This document shows positions 7,740-16,309 of a DNA stretch of 44,979 nucleotides, piece after piece. Source of the DNA: Streptomyces sp. RP5T (GTDB taxonomy: Bacteria; Actinomycetota; Actinomycetes; Streptomycetales; Streptomycetaceae); NCBI RefSeq assembly GCF_003933965.1, contig NZ_RSAJ01000009.1:1-44979 (forward strand). Reading direction: 5' to 3'. The stretch's first letter is position 1. Every line of letters begins with the position of its first letter. The position numbers and the translations under genes are program-made. Under the pieces are notes generated by a model that was given only the letters and a program-made list of their open reading frames with translations, was not told where the DNA came from and made no database searches.

Positions 7740-8596
7740 ACCGCGTCCAGGTCGAGCTTGGCCCCAGCCTTGAGGATGTCGTCCTGGTGCTTGAGGAGCA
7801 CGCCCAGGCTGTCCCGTACGACCGTCTCGTCGAGGTGGTCCGCGCCGAGCGCGAGGAGCGTGCGGGCCCAGTCGATGGTCTCCGCGACCGAGGGCACCTT
7901 GCGCAGGTCCATGGCCCGGAGCGCCCCCACGACCCGCACCACGGACTTCGCCAGCGTCTCGTCGAGGCCCGGCACCTTCAGCCGTACGATCCGCCGCTCC
8001 AGTTCCTCCTCGGGGAACCCGATGTGCAGGAACAGGCAGCGGCGGCGCAGGGCCTCGGACAGCTCACGGCTGGCGTTGGAGGTCAGGACGACGAAGGGGC
8101 GGCGGGAGGCGCTGATCGTGCCCAGCTCGGGGACCGTGACCTGGAAGTCGCTGAGCACCTCCAGGAGCAGTCCCTCGACCTCGACGTCCGCCTTGTCGGT
8201 CTCGTCGATCAGCAGCACCTTGGGCTCGTCGCCCCGGATCGCCGTCAGCAGGGGCCGGGAGAGCAGGAACTCCTCGCTGAAGATGTCCGTGCGGGCCTCG
8301 TCCCAGGTCTCGTCGCGCCCCGCGCTGATGCGCAGGAGCTGCTTGGCGTGGTTCCACTCGTACAGCGCCCGGGACTCGTCCACGCCCTCGTAGCACTGGA
8401 GCCTGACCAGCCGCGCGCCGGCGACCTCGGCCACCGCCTTGGCCAGCTCGGTCTTGCCGACCCCGGCGGGGCCCTCGACCAGGAGCGGCTTGCCGAGGCG
8501 GTCGGCGAGGAAGACGGTGGTTGCGACGGCGGGCGAGGCGAGGTAGCCGGTCTCGGCGAGGCGTGCGGAGACGTCGTCGACGGATGTGAACAGCAA
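7736..8596 (-). CDS. MoxR-family AAA+ ATPase
   Basis: AAA+ ATPase of 286 aa. Walker A is GPAGVGKTE (residues 42-50), Walker B is VLLIDETDKAD near 127-137, and sensor/arginine-finger segments follow (LTSNASRELSEALRRRC). The size and motif set match the MoxR group. The start is a TTG at 8596, supported by AGGAGG five bases upstream; no ATG or GTG nearby is as well placed. The gene is translationally coupled to the VWA gene downstream. A TAAGCGCTTGTT site lies about 42 bp upstream and may control both. Confidence 0.9.
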   Translation of the reverse strand: MLFTSVDDVSARLAETGYLASPAVATTVFLADRLGKPLLVEGPAGVGKTELAKAVAEVAGARLVRLQCYEGVDESRALYEWNHAKQLLRISAGRDETWDEARTDIFSEEFLLSRPLLTAIRGDEPKVLLIDETDKADVEVEGLLLEVLSDFQVTVPELGTISASRRPFVVLTSNASRELSEALRRRCLFLHIGFPEEELERRIVRLKVPGLDETLAKSVVRVVGALRAMDLRKVPSVAETIDWARTLLALGADHLDETVVRDSLGVLLKHQDDILKAGAKLDLDAV

Positions 8597-8632
8597 CGGG
8601 GCCTCCTGGGCGGCACGGACTCGTTCCGCGAA

Positions 8633-8911
8633 CTATCTAAGCGCTTGTTCACCGGTTCTGTCACGTAGTGGGAGCGGGCACGGAAGGCCGTGGCCAGGCT
8701 CGCCGCGATCACCGCCACCGTCGGCCGGATGTCGAGCCCCTGGCGGGGCGGCACCGAGCCGGTGCGGACACGGTGAACGGGACGATCCCGGCCGGCGCCG
8801 CCACCGTGCCGCAGCACAGTCCGCCCGCGTGCGCAGGTTGTACTGCTCCGGAACCTCGTCAGCACCGTGTGCCTCGTTGAAGCAGCCACGGAGGCGCGGG
8901 CCGGGGAACAC
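8633..8911 (-). pseudogene. Possible remnant of a TetR C-terminal domain
   Basis: The 386-bp stretch between the MoxR and 8983 genes has no convincing intact gene. In two minus-strand frames it contains short segments that look like pieces of a TetR ligand-binding domain: FNEAHGADEVPEQYNLRTRAD in one frame and DIRPTVAVIAASLATAFRA in another, ending close to a TetR-like operator. The frame change and lack of an N-terminal HTH would make this a decayed gene. The similarity is weak and judged by eye; it may simply be non-coding. Confidence 0.25.
8638..8649. promoter_or_regulatory. TetR-like operator upstream of MoxR/VWA
   Basis: TAAGCGCTTGTT has the perfect core AAGCGCTT, a form seen at TetR-regulated actinobacterial promoters. 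On the minus strand the adjoining TTAGATAGTT could supply a -10 box for the MoxR gene, whose TTG start is about 42 bp downstream. Confidence 0.45.
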
Positions 8912-8918
8912 CGGGCGC

Positions 8919-8943
8919 AGAACCCCTCTCCACGGGGGGTTCT
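8919..8943. terminator. Hairpin AGAACCCC/GGGGTTCT
   Basis: Eight-base perfect arms (8919-8926 and 8936-8943) enclose a 9-nt loop. There is no T-run. It lies 40 bp before the start at 8983, so it could be a factor-assisted terminator for upstream transcription or an operator. Confidence 0.3.
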
Positions 8944-8982
8944 CCGTGACACCCTCCGGCGGATACGGCAGGGTTGACCGCC

Positions 8983-9627
8983 ATGACCGACGGAATAGCC
9001 TGGCTCGCCGAACCGCAGTCCATCGCCTGGGGCGGCTACAGCGTGGTGATCGCCCCCGACCTCGAATCGGAGTCGCTCGCCAGACGCGTCGCCGAGACCG
9101 CTCACCGGCCCAACCGCCCCCGCGCCATCGGGGAACTCACCGGCCGACAGGTGCAGGACCTGCTGGAAGGCCTGTACGGAGAGGTCATGGACGGCATCGC
9201 CCTGCGCCACGGCGAACTCGACGAGTGGTCGTACGTCATCAAGTACGGCGGCTGGCAGGGCGAGTTCGGTACCGGCAGCAGGCCGGTGGACCGCGGCGGC
9301 CTGCACGTTCACCACCTGGAGTACGAGGAGGAGAACGGCAAGCCGGTGCCCCCGCAGTTCGCCTACCGCCACGACGAGAACCTGATGTGCGCGTTCAACC
9401 TTCACCTGGACGGGAGTTGGGGGCAGGGCAGTCCCGAGGGCGATCCGGAGGTGGTCGCCGCCGTCCGGGAGCGGCTCACCGCCGCAGGACTCCCCGACGA
9501 GGACCTGGAGCACCGGGCCGTGCACCGGGCCTGCCTGGAGGTGCTCCAGCGGCACTTCGGCCTCACCCTGCCCCGCGAGCGCATCCTGGAGGGCACGCTG
9601 CCCACGCTGCTGCTGACCGCTCCCTGA
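8983..9627 (+). CDS. Hypothetical protein, 214 aa
   Basis: Not confidently recognised. Soluble acidic protein with no signal peptide or membrane segment; recognisable features are Trp/Gly-rich segments (IAWGGYSVVIAPDL, YVIKYGGWQGEFG) and the tail RHFGLTLPRERILEGTLPTLLLTAP. The layout recalls small Streptomyces proteins of DUF6461-like type, but this is a guess. ATG 8983 has GGCAGGG about 9 nt upstream; a TTG at 8974 is also in frame. It is followed 48 bp later by another unknown gene on the same strand. Confidence 0.75.
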   Translation: MTDGIAWLAEPQSIAWGGYSVVIAPDLESESLARRVAETAHRPNRPRAIGELTGRQVQDLLEGLYGEVMDGIALRHGELDEWSYVIKYGGWQGEFGTGSRPVDRGGLHVHHLEYEEENGKPVPPQFAYRHDENLMCAFNLHLDGSWGQGSPEGDPEVVAAVRERLTAAGLPDEDLEHRAVHRACLEVLQRHFGLTLPRERILEGTLPTLLLTAP

Positions 9628-9662
9628 GCGGAGGAGTGCGGGGCGTTGTCAGTGGCGCGCTG

Positions 9663-9668
9663 TACCTT
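9663..9668 (+). promoter_or_regulatory. Candidate -10 box, leaderless start at 9676
   Basis: TACCTT ends 7 nt before ATG 9676, which has no Shine-Dalgarno sequence. This spacing suggests transcription begins at the start codon. A matching -35 is not evident. Confidence 0.35.
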
Positions 9669-9675
9669 TCGGCAC

Positions 9676-10269
9676 ATGGGGATCTACCTGGTGAGCGTGG
9701 GCGCGCAGGAGTGGTTCGACGAGGACGAGGAGGAGGGCCGCGGGGCCGTCGCCTCGGGGCTGAACGAGGAACTGCGCCGTCGCGGGCTGCCGCCGTACGA
9801 GTCCGTGCCCGAGGAGACGGAGTTGGTCCGCGGGTCGGGGACGTTGTTCGAGGAGAAACTGGTGCCGCCGATGGACGGCTTCGTGCGGCTCGCACAGGAC
9901 CGGCTGGCGCCCTCCGAGCCGGAGTCCCTCCTCGACTGGTCGGTGCTGGTGCCGGTGGCACTCGACACCGAGGTCGAACTGCCCGTCGAGTCCTCCTACT
10001 CGGACACGACGGTGATCGCCGGAGCCCCGAAGATCCTCGACTGCGCGCGACGGCTGGCCGAGGCCGTGCGGCTGCCCCTCGACGAGATACCCGTGGCCTG
10101 CGACAACCTGGACCTCACCATGTGGTTCCTGGACGGCGAGGCGAAGCGGGTCGCGGCCGCACGGCCCGGCCCCTGGGCCGAGGACCTCGACGCCGCGTTC
10201 TACGTGGCCCTGTACCTGCGTGCCGCGCAGCACTCCCTGCGGCGCGGCTGCCCGATCGTCTACAGCTGA
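9676..10269 (+). CDS. Hypothetical protein, 197 aa
   Basis: Function not recognised. Acidic soluble protein beginning MGIYLVSVGAQEWFDEDEEE and containing LRRRGLPPYESVPEET, a C-terminal CDNLDLTMWFLDGEAKRV and a Cys/Arg-rich end (SLRRGCPIVYS). Codon use is normal for the window, so it is a real gene. ATG 9676 is chosen over TTG 9646 because a -10-like TACCTT sits just before it; neither has a good ribosome binding site. I recall proteins of this type as Streptomyces-specific conserved hypotheticals, without knowing a function. Confidence 0.75.
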   Translation: MGIYLVSVGAQEWFDEDEEEGRGAVASGLNEELRRRGLPPYESVPEETELVRGSGTLFEEKLVPPMDGFVRLAQDRLAPSEPESLLDWSVLVPVALDTEVELPVESSYSDTTVIAGAPKILDCARRLAEAVRLPLDEIPVACDNLDLTMWFLDGEAKRVAAARPGPWAEDLDAAFYVALYLRAAQHSLRRGCPIVYS

Positions 10270-10326
10270 CGTGACGGTGAGCCAGGACCCCGGGCCCTGA
10301 ACGGTTTCACCGTGCGGCGCGGACGG

Positions 10327-10355
10327 TGGACACGCACCCCGTCTGCCACTAGCTT
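10327..10355 (+). promoter_or_regulatory. Promoter of the alpha-L-rhamnosidase gene
   Basis: TGGACA (10327-10332) and TAGCTT (10350-10355) are separated by 17 bp. The predicted start is near 10362, placing the TGAATCGATACA palindrome at about +10 to +22. Confidence 0.5.
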
Positions 10356-10371
10356 CAAGCGCCGACTCGGC

Positions 10372-10383
10372 TGAATCGATACA
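10372..10383. promoter_or_regulatory. Putative rhamnose-regulon LacI operator (rhamnosidase)
   Basis: TGAATCGATACA is a near-palindrome with central CG, 28 bp before ATG 10411. It resembles the sites at 21124-21135 and 21290-21301, also just downstream of promoters of rhamnose genes. Confidence 0.55.
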
Positions 10384-10410
10384 AGTCCGAGCGGTCGAAG
10401 GGATCACGGC

Positions 10411-13380
10411 ATGACCGACGGAGTCCACCGCACCACCGTCGAGGGGCTGACGGTCGAGCACCGCACCGATCCGCTCGGCGTGGACGCGGCCCGCCCGCGA
10501 TTCGGCTGGCGCACCGCGTCCCGGGTCCGCGGCCGGCGTCAGACGGCGTACCGCATCCTGGTGGCGTCCGGCCCCGACCATCTGGCCGAGGGCCGTGCGG
10601 ACGTCTGGGACAGCGGCCGGACCGAGGCGCCGGACTCGGTGGCCGTGCGCTACACGGGCCCCGAGCTGCGCGCCTCGACGCGCTACCACTGGACGGTCCA
10701 GGTCTGGGACGAGCACGGGCGCAGGCTTCCCGACGCCCCGGCCGCCCGCTTCGAGACCGGCCTGCTCAGCTCCGACGGGGTGACCGGCTGGGACGGCGCG
10801 CGGTGGATCTGCATGGCGGGCAAGGAACCGAACAGCGCGGGCGCGCCGCTCCTGAGGAGGCAGACCGCCCTCCGGCCCGGCCGGGTGGGGGCGGCCCGCC
10901 TCTACGTCTCCGCGCTCGGCGTGTACGAGGCCCACGTCAACGGGCACCGGGTCGCCGTGCCCCAGGACGGCGGCACCACCTACGAACTCCTCACCCCGGG
11001 CTGGACCAACTACGACACCACCGTCAACTACTTCACCTACGACGTGACGGACCTGCTGGCCGAGCAGCAGCAGGTCACCCTCGCCGCCGTCCTGGGCAAC
11101 GGCTGGTACAACGGCCGCGTCTCCGAGAACAGCGTCTACTACTCCGAGACCGGCAACCGCCTCGCCCTCAAGGCCAAGCTCCTGATCCGCTACGAGGACG
11201 GCTCGACCCAGACCGTCGTGACCGCGCCCGGCGACGACTGGCGGGCCACGGACACCGGCCCGTACCGCGCCGACGACATCTACGACGGCCAGACCTACGA
11301 CGCCCGCCGGGAACTGCCCGGCTGGACCGCCAACGGCTTCGACACCGCCACCTGGTCCGCGGTCGAGGAGCACGACTTCACCACCCGGTTCCCCGGCTCC
11401 CGCCTGGTCGCCCACCCCGGCGAGTCGGCCCGGCTGATGCCCGAGTGGGACCGCGGGCCGCAGTCGATCACGGTCCGCACCGGCGGCGAGGATCCCGTCG
11501 CCGACCCCGCCCGCACGGTCACCGACCCCGCCGAGGCCGCCACCGCCTCCCTCACCCTGCACCCCGGCGAGACCGCCGTGTACGACCTCGGCCAGAACAT
11601 GGTCGGCGTCCTGCGCTACACCCTGCGGGGCCCAGCCGGAGCCGAAGTCGCCTTCAGGCCGGGGGAGATGCTCAACGACACCAGCGCGGGCGCGGACGGG
11701 CCCGAGGGCTCCGTCTACCGGGCCAACCTCCGCACCGCCGAGGCCACCAGCGCGTACGTCCTCAAGGGCGACCCGCAGGGCGAGACCCACCAGGACTCCC
11801 TGACCTTCTACGGCTTCCGCCACATCTCCGTCACCACCTCGCAGCCGGTCACCCTCACCGCCCTGACCGGCAAGGCCGCCACCTCCGCCCTCCACGACAT
11901 CGGCCACGTCACCACCGACGACCCCGACATCAACCAGCTGATCAGCAACGTCCGTTGGGGCCAGCGCGGCAACTACCTCTGGGTGCCCACCGACTGCCCG
12001 CAGCGCGACGAACGCTGCGGCTGGACCGGCGACACCCAGGTCTTCGCCCGCACCGGGCTCTACAACGCAGACGCGGTCACCTTCCTGAGCCACTTCCAGG
12101 ACACCCTGATCGACTCCCAGCGCACCTACGGCGCGGACGGCGCCCAGTTCACCTGGATCGCCCCCGGCGCCCGCTACAACGACCCGGACCCGGCGAGCGG
12201 CTGGGCGGACTGCGGGGTCGTCGTCCCCTGGACGGTGTGGCAGATGAGCGGCGACACCACCATCGTCGACCGCAGCTGGGACGCGATGACGGCCTACATG
12301 GACTGGATCCGGGCGCGCACCGGCGACACCGGCGCCGGGCAGGGAGCGATCTTCGGCGACTGGCTGGCCTTCCAGGTCACCAGCACCCAGCTCGTCAGCG
12401 ACGCCTACTACGCCTACAGCGCCCGGCTCATGGCCGAGATGGCCCGCGCCACCGGCCGCACCGCCGAGGCCCGCGCCTACGACGACCTCTTCTCCCGGAT
12501 CAAGCGGGCGTTCGTCACCAAGTACCTGAGCACCGAAGACGGCCGGCTCACGGTCCGCTCCAGCCTCGGCTCCCCGCCGCCCTGGACCCCGGGAGGCAGC
12601 CCCACCCGGACCGAGGACGACAGCCAGACCGCGCTGCTCTGGGTCCTCAAGCTCGGCCTGTACGACACCGGGGCCCAGCGGCGCGCGATCGTCGACCTCC
12701 TCGTCCAGAACATCGGCAACTCCGCCGACTACAAGGCCGCCCACCCCGGCAGCACCCGCGTCGGGTACGCCGAGAACACCCTCTCCGTGGGCTTCCTCGG
12801 GGTGAACGTCCTGGCTCCCGTCCTCACCGAGCACGGGCGGGTCGACCTGGCCTACGAGCTGCTGCACCAGGACGCGATGCCGTCCTGGCTGTACTCGGTG
12901 AGGAACGGCGCGACCACCATCTGGGAGCGCTGGAACTCGTACGCCAGGGAGGACGGCTTCGGCCCGGTCGCGATGAACTCCTTCAACCACTACGCCTACG
13001 GCGCGATCATGGAGTGGATGTACGAGAGCATGGCCGGCATCGCCACGGACCCGGCCTATCCCGGCTTCAAGCACTTCTTCCTGCGGCCCCGCCTCGACCC
13101 GACCGGCAGGATCACCCGGGTCACCGGCTCGCACCGGTCGCCGTACGGCGAGATCCTCAGCGCGTGGACGGTCCGGGACAGCGCGTTCACGCACCGGGTC
13201 GCGGTCCCCGCCAACAGCACCGCGACCCTGCGCGTCCCGACGGCCGACCCCGACTCCGTGCGCGAGGACGGCACCCCCCTCTCACAGGTCCGGGAGGTGG
13301 CGTACCTGGGCTTCGAGGACGGCATCGCCTCCTACGAACTCCCCTCGGGACACTACGAGGTGACGTCCTCGCTCGCCTGA
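10411..13380 (+). CDS. GH78 alpha-L-rhamnosidase, intracellular
   Basis: Removes terminal alpha-L-rhamnose from glycosides or oligosaccharides by inversion. The 989-aa protein has the GH78 layout: N-terminal beta domains (FGWRTASRVRGRRQTAYRI; LGVYEAHVNGHRV near 170-180), the (alpha/alpha)6 barrel starting about 500 with TDCPQRDERCGWTGD (527-541) that holds the conserved acidic residues, a later IWERWNSY with the second catalytic Glu, and a C-terminal beta-sandwich (PRLDPTGRITRVTGSH). No signal peptide, so it acts on imported oligosaccharides. AAGGGA at 10398 serves ATG 10411. Its 3' end overlaps lutC tail to tail by 28 bp. Candidate operator and promoter precede it. Confidence 0.95.
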   Translation: MTDGVHRTTVEGLTVEHRTDPLGVDAARPRFGWRTASRVRGRRQTAYRILVASGPDHLAEGRADVWDSGRTEAPDSVAVRYTGPELRASTRYHWTVQVWDEHGRRLPDAPAARFETGLLSSDGVTGWDGARWICMAGKEPNSAGAPLLRRQTALRPGRVGAARLYVSALGVYEAHVNGHRVAVPQDGGTTYELLTPGWTNYDTTVNYFTYDVTDLLAEQQQVTLAAVLGNGWYNGRVSENSVYYSETGNRLALKAKLLIRYEDGSTQTVVTAPGDDWRATDTGPYRADDIYDGQTYDARRELPGWTANGFDTATWSAVEEHDFTTRFPGSRLVAHPGESARLMPEWDRGPQSITVRTGGEDPVADPARTVTDPAEAATASLTLHPGETAVYDLGQNMVGVLRYTLRGPAGAEVAFRPGEMLNDTSAGADGPEGSVYRANLRTAEATSAYVLKGDPQGETHQDSLTFYGFRHISVTTSQPVTLTALTGKAATSALHDIGHVTTDDPDINQLISNVRWGQRGNYLWVPTDCPQRDERCGWTGDTQVFARTGLYNADAVTFLSHFQDTLIDSQRTYGADGAQFTWIAPGARYNDPDPASGWADCGVVVPWTVWQMSGDTTIVDRSWDAMTAYMDWIRARTGDTGAGQGAIFGDWLAFQVTSTQLVSDAYYAYSARLMAEMARATGRTAEARAYDDLFSRIKRAFVTKYLSTEDGRLTVRSSLGSPPPWTPGGSPTRTEDDSQTALLWVLKLGLYDTGAQRRAIVDLLVQNIGNSADYKAAHPGSTRVGYAENTLSVGFLGVNVLAPVLTEHGRVDLAYELLHQDAMPSWLYSVRNGATTIWERWNSYAREDGFGPVAMNSFNHYAYGAIMEWMYESMAGIATDPAYPGFKHFFLRPRLDPTGRITRVTGSHRSPYGEILSAWTVRDSAFTHRVAVPANSTATLRVPTADPDSVREDGTPLSQVREVAYLGFEDGIASYELPSGHYEVTSSLA

Positions 13381-14009
13381 GAGTCCACCAGCACCACTTC
13401 CAGGGTGCGCGGACCGTGCACCCCCTCGACGCGGTCCAGCTCGATGTCACTGGTCGCCGAGGGACCGGAGATCCAGGTCAACGGGCGCAGCGGGTCGAGC
13501 CGTTCGAGGGCCTGCGGCACGGAGGAGACCACCTGGTCCGGGACGCGGACGACACAGATGTGGTGGTCCGGGACCAGGGTGATGCGGCGGCGGCCCTGGT
13601 CCGGGCCGCCGTCCAGCACGAGGGTGCCGGTCTCCGCGACGGCCACCGCACACGCCGTGACCACGCTGTCGATCCGGTCCAGTTCGTGCGGGGTGCTCCC
13701 GGCCCGGTCCGGGATCTGCTCGGCGCCGGCCTCCGCGAGCCAGGCCGGTGCGAGACCGGGCGGCACGAGGACCGTCCTCGCGCCGCGGGCCGCCAGCATT
13801 CCGGCGAGCGTCGCCGGCAGGTCGGCCGCCGTGCAGCGGTGCACGATCGCCCGGTAGTCGGCGAGGTTCTCGGCCAGCAGCTCCACGGTCTCCGCGACGC
13901 TCCGGTCGCCGTGCTCCCGCAGATAGGCCCGCTCGACGGGGGTGTCCGCGGCCGGCGCGTCGGCCAGCGCGCGCCGCACCCGGCCCAGGATCCGTTCCCT
14001 GCTGCTCAC
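13353..14009 (-). CDS. lutC: LutC, lactate utilisation protein C
   Basis: Third component of the LutABC L-lactate oxidase complex (LUD/DUF162 domain), 218 aa. The family pattern SVVTACAVAVAETGTLVLDGG and LTWISGPSATSDIELDRVEGVHGPR is clear. The GTG start at 14009 overlaps the lutB stop by 4 bp and follows a GGAG site. The stop codon lies inside the 3' end of the rhamnosidase gene on the other strand, a 28-bp convergent overlap. It is the last gene of the minus-strand run that begins at rhaI. Confidence 0.93.
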   Translation of the reverse strand: MSSRERILGRVRRALADAPAADTPVERAYLREHGDRSVAETVELLAENLADYRAIVHRCTAADLPATLAGMLAARGARTVLVPPGLAPAWLAEAGAEQIPDRAGSTPHELDRIDSVVTACAVAVAETGTLVLDGGPDQGRRRITLVPDHHICVVRVPDQVVSSVPQALERLDPLRPLTWISGPSATSDIELDRVEGVHGPRTLEVVLVDSQASEDVTS

Positions 14010-15484
14010 TTGCCCGACTCCTTGCCGCCGTTGGTGCGCTGCCACCAGTCACGGAAGGGCTCCGCCGGCACGGCGGGCAGATCCCGGGTGCCGCTCCACG
14101 CCCTGCCGGGGCCCGGCAGGGTCCGCGGATGCAGACGCCGGGTCCGTGAGGCCGCCCGCTGGCCGGCGCGCAACACACCGGGGTGTGCGAACGCCCAGCG
14201 GGCCGCCCGCATGGCCGCCCGCTCGGCCGCGTGCCCCTTGGCGGGCTTGAGCACCACCTTGTTGCCCTCGCGGACCACGGGCCCGCCCTCCACGACCCGC
14301 TCCCGCAGATGCACCAGCACCTCGGGGATGTCGATGGCGACCGGGCAGACCTCGTAGCAGGCCCCGCACAGCGAGGAGGCGTACGGCAGCGAGGCGTCGA
14401 TCTCGCTTGCCGTGCCCCGCAGTTGGGGGCTGAGGATCGCGCCGATCGGTCCCGGGTAGACCGAGCCGTAGGCGTGCCCGCCGGCTCGTTCGTAGACCGG
14501 GCAGACGTTGAGGCAGGCCGAGCAGCGGATGCAGCGCAGGGCCTGGCGGCCGACCTCGTCGGCGAGGGTGTCGGAGCGGCCGTTGTCGAGCAGCACCAGA
14601 TGGAAGTTCTGCGGGCCGTCCTCGTCGGTGGTGCCGGTCCAGGTCGAGGTGTACGGGTTCATGCGCTCGGCCGTCGAGGAGCGGGGCAGCGTCTGGAGGA
14701 AGACCTCCAGGTCCTGCCAGGTCGGCACGATCTTCTCGATGCCGACGACCGAGATCAGCGTCTCGGGCAGGGTCAGGCACATCCGTCCGTTGCCCTCGGA
14801 CTCCACGACCACCAGGGTGCCGGTGTCGGCGACCATGAAGTTGGCGCCGGAGATTCCGACCTTGGCGCGCAGGAACTTCTCCCGCAGGTGCAGCCGGGCC
14901 GCCTCCGCCAGTTCGGCGGGCGTGTCGGTGAGGCCCTCGGGGGCCGGGCGGCCCCACTCGCTCATCTCCCGCTCGAAGATGTCCCGGATCTCGCCGCGGT
15001 TGCGGTGGATGGCGGGGACGAGGATGTGCGAGGGCCGGTCCTTGCCCAACTGCACGATCAGCTCGGCGAGATCGGTCTCGTAGGCCCGGATGCCCGCGGC
15101 CTCCAGCGCCTCGTTGAGTCCGATCTCCTGCGTGGCCATCGACTTGACCTTGACGACCTCCGACTCCCCGGTCATCTTCACGAGCCGGGTCACGATGTCG
15201 TTGGCCTCGTCGGCGTCGGCGGCCCAGTGGACGGTGCCGCCCGCCGCCACCACGGACTCCTCCAACTGCACCAGGTAGCGGTCGAGATGACGCAGCGTGT
15301 GGTCCTTGATCCGCTTGCCCGCCTCGCGCAGCTCCGCCCAGTCGGAGACCTCGGCGACGGCCGCCGCCCGCTTCGCGCGGATGGTGTGCGTGGCGTGGCG
15401 CAGATTGCCGCGCAGCGTCTGGTTGTTGACCGCCTCGTGCGCGGCCTCGGGAAAGGCCGGCATGCCCAGATACGTCCCGCTCAT
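14006..15484 (-). CDS. lutB: LutB, iron-sulfur lactate utilisation protein
   Basis: Iron-sulfur subunit of the cytoplasmic LutABC complex that oxidises L-lactate to pyruvate. In its 492 aa the LUD domain (about 70-290, including VGISGANFMVADTGTLVVVESEG) is followed by two ferredoxin-like clusters: C318-C321-C324-C328 in CIRCSACLNVCP and C373-C376-C380 in CGACYEVCP, and a Pro/Arg-rich tail. ATG 15484 overlaps the lutA stop (ATGA) and the stop overlaps lutC (GTGA), so the three subunits are coupled. Confidence 0.95.
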   Translation of the reverse strand: MSGTYLGMPAFPEAAHEAVNNQTLRGNLRHATHTIRAKRAAAVAEVSDWAELREAGKRIKDHTLRHLDRYLVQLEESVVAAGGTVHWAADADEANDIVTRLVKMTGESEVVKVKSMATQEIGLNEALEAAGIRAYETDLAELIVQLGKDRPSHILVPAIHRNRGEIRDIFEREMSEWGRPAPEGLTDTPAELAEAARLHLREKFLRAKVGISGANFMVADTGTLVVVESEGNGRMCLTLPETLISVVGIEKIVPTWQDLEVFLQTLPRSSTAERMNPYTSTWTGTTDEDGPQNFHLVLLDNGRSDTLADEVGRQALRCIRCSACLNVCPVYERAGGHAYGSVYPGPIGAILSPQLRGTASEIDASLPYASSLCGACYEVCPVAIDIPEVLVHLRERVVEGGPVVREGNKVVLKPAKGHAAERAAMRAARWAFAHPGVLRAGQRAASRTRRLHPRTLPGPGRAWSGTRDLPAVPAEPFRDWWQRTNGGKESGK

Positions 15485-16236
15485 ACCGCCGGCTCCTCTT
15501 CCGTGCTCGCCAGGATCTCCGCGATGTGCACCGGCCGCATGCCCGACTCCAGCCGGCCCATCGTGCCACCGATGTGCATCAGACAGGAGTTGTCGGCCGC
15601 GCACAGCACCTCGGCACCCGTCGACTCGGCGTTGCGCACCTTGTCCGCGCCCATCGCCGCCGAGACATCGGAGTTCTTCAGCGCGAAGGTGCCACCGAAC
15701 CCGCAGCACTCGTCGGCCCCCGGAAGCTCCTTCAGCTCAAGCCCCTTGACGGCCTGGAGCAGCCGCCGCGGCCGGTCACCGAGCCCGAGGCCGCGCAGTC
15801 CGTGACAGGTCGGGTGGTACGTCACCGTGTGCGGGTAATACGCCCCGACGTCCGTCACCCCCAGCACGTCCACCAGGAACTCCGTCAGCTCGTACGTCTT
15901 GGGCACCACCGGCGCCAGCGTGGCCGCGAGGCTTTCCCCGCGCCCCTCGGCCCGGGCCCGCTCACCCATCCGCGGATACAGCTCCCGCACCATCGCCCCG
16001 CACGATCCGGACGGCGTCACGATCGCCTCGTAATCCCGGAATACATCGGAGAAATGCCGGGCGAGTGGTTCCGCCTCATGCCGGTAGCCGGTGTTGTAGT
16101 GCGCCTGCCCGCAGCAGGTCTGGGACATCGGGAAATCGACGTCCACGCCCAGCCTGGTCAGCAGTTTCACCACAGCGCGCCCGGTGTCCGGATACAGCGT
16201 GTCGTTGACGCAGGTCAGGAACAGAGCGACACGCAT
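15481..16236 (-). CDS. lutA: LutA, CCG-domain lactate utilisation protein
   Basis: First subunit of LutABC, 251 aa, with two cysteine-rich CCG domains: SQTCCGQAHYNTG around C41-C42 and DECCGFGGTF around C177-C178, each preceded by the usual upstream Cys (LTCVND; PTCHGL). Related to GlpC/HdrB-type iron-sulfur proteins. ATG 16236 is chosen because AAGGAG lies 5 nt upstream; an in-frame ATG 24 bases earlier lacks a site. Only 73 bp separate it from the rhaB stop, with no clear promoter, so it is probably read from the rhamnose operon promoter and removes the lactate made from lactaldehyde. Confidence 0.94.
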   Translation of the reverse strand: MRVALFLTCVNDTLYPDTGRAVVKLLTRLGVDVDFPMSQTCCGQAHYNTGYRHEAEPLARHFSDVFRDYEAIVTPSGSCGAMVRELYPRMGERARAEGRGESLAATLAPVVPKTYELTEFLVDVLGVTDVGAYYPHTVTYHPTCHGLRGLGLGDRPRRLLQAVKGLELKELPGADECCGFGGTFALKNSDVSAAMGADKVRNAESTGAEVLCAADNSCLMHIGGTMGRLESGMRPVHIAEILASTEEEPAV

Positions 16237-16309
16237 CGCGGCTCCTTGTGGTTCGGTCATCGGATCAGTGCAGCGTAGCCGGGACGCGAGGCCCCGGGGG
16301 AGACCCGGG

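Noticed and set aside
9649..13194. Very long open frame on the minus strand opposite the rhamnosidase
   Set aside because: It mirrors third-position GC bias of the real GH78 gene and adjacent genes, has no family motifs, and its composition (Gly/Val/Arg/Asp-rich) is typical of antisense frames in high-GC DNA.
10411..13380. Secreted rhamnosidase
   Set aside because: The N-terminus MTDGVHRTTVEGL has no hydrophobic segment or twin-arginine motif, and no better upstream start exists.
10803..14357. Long plus-strand frame through the rhamnosidase and lutC/lutB
   Set aside because: Arg/Pro/His-rich shifted frame spanning two oppositely oriented, well-supported genes.
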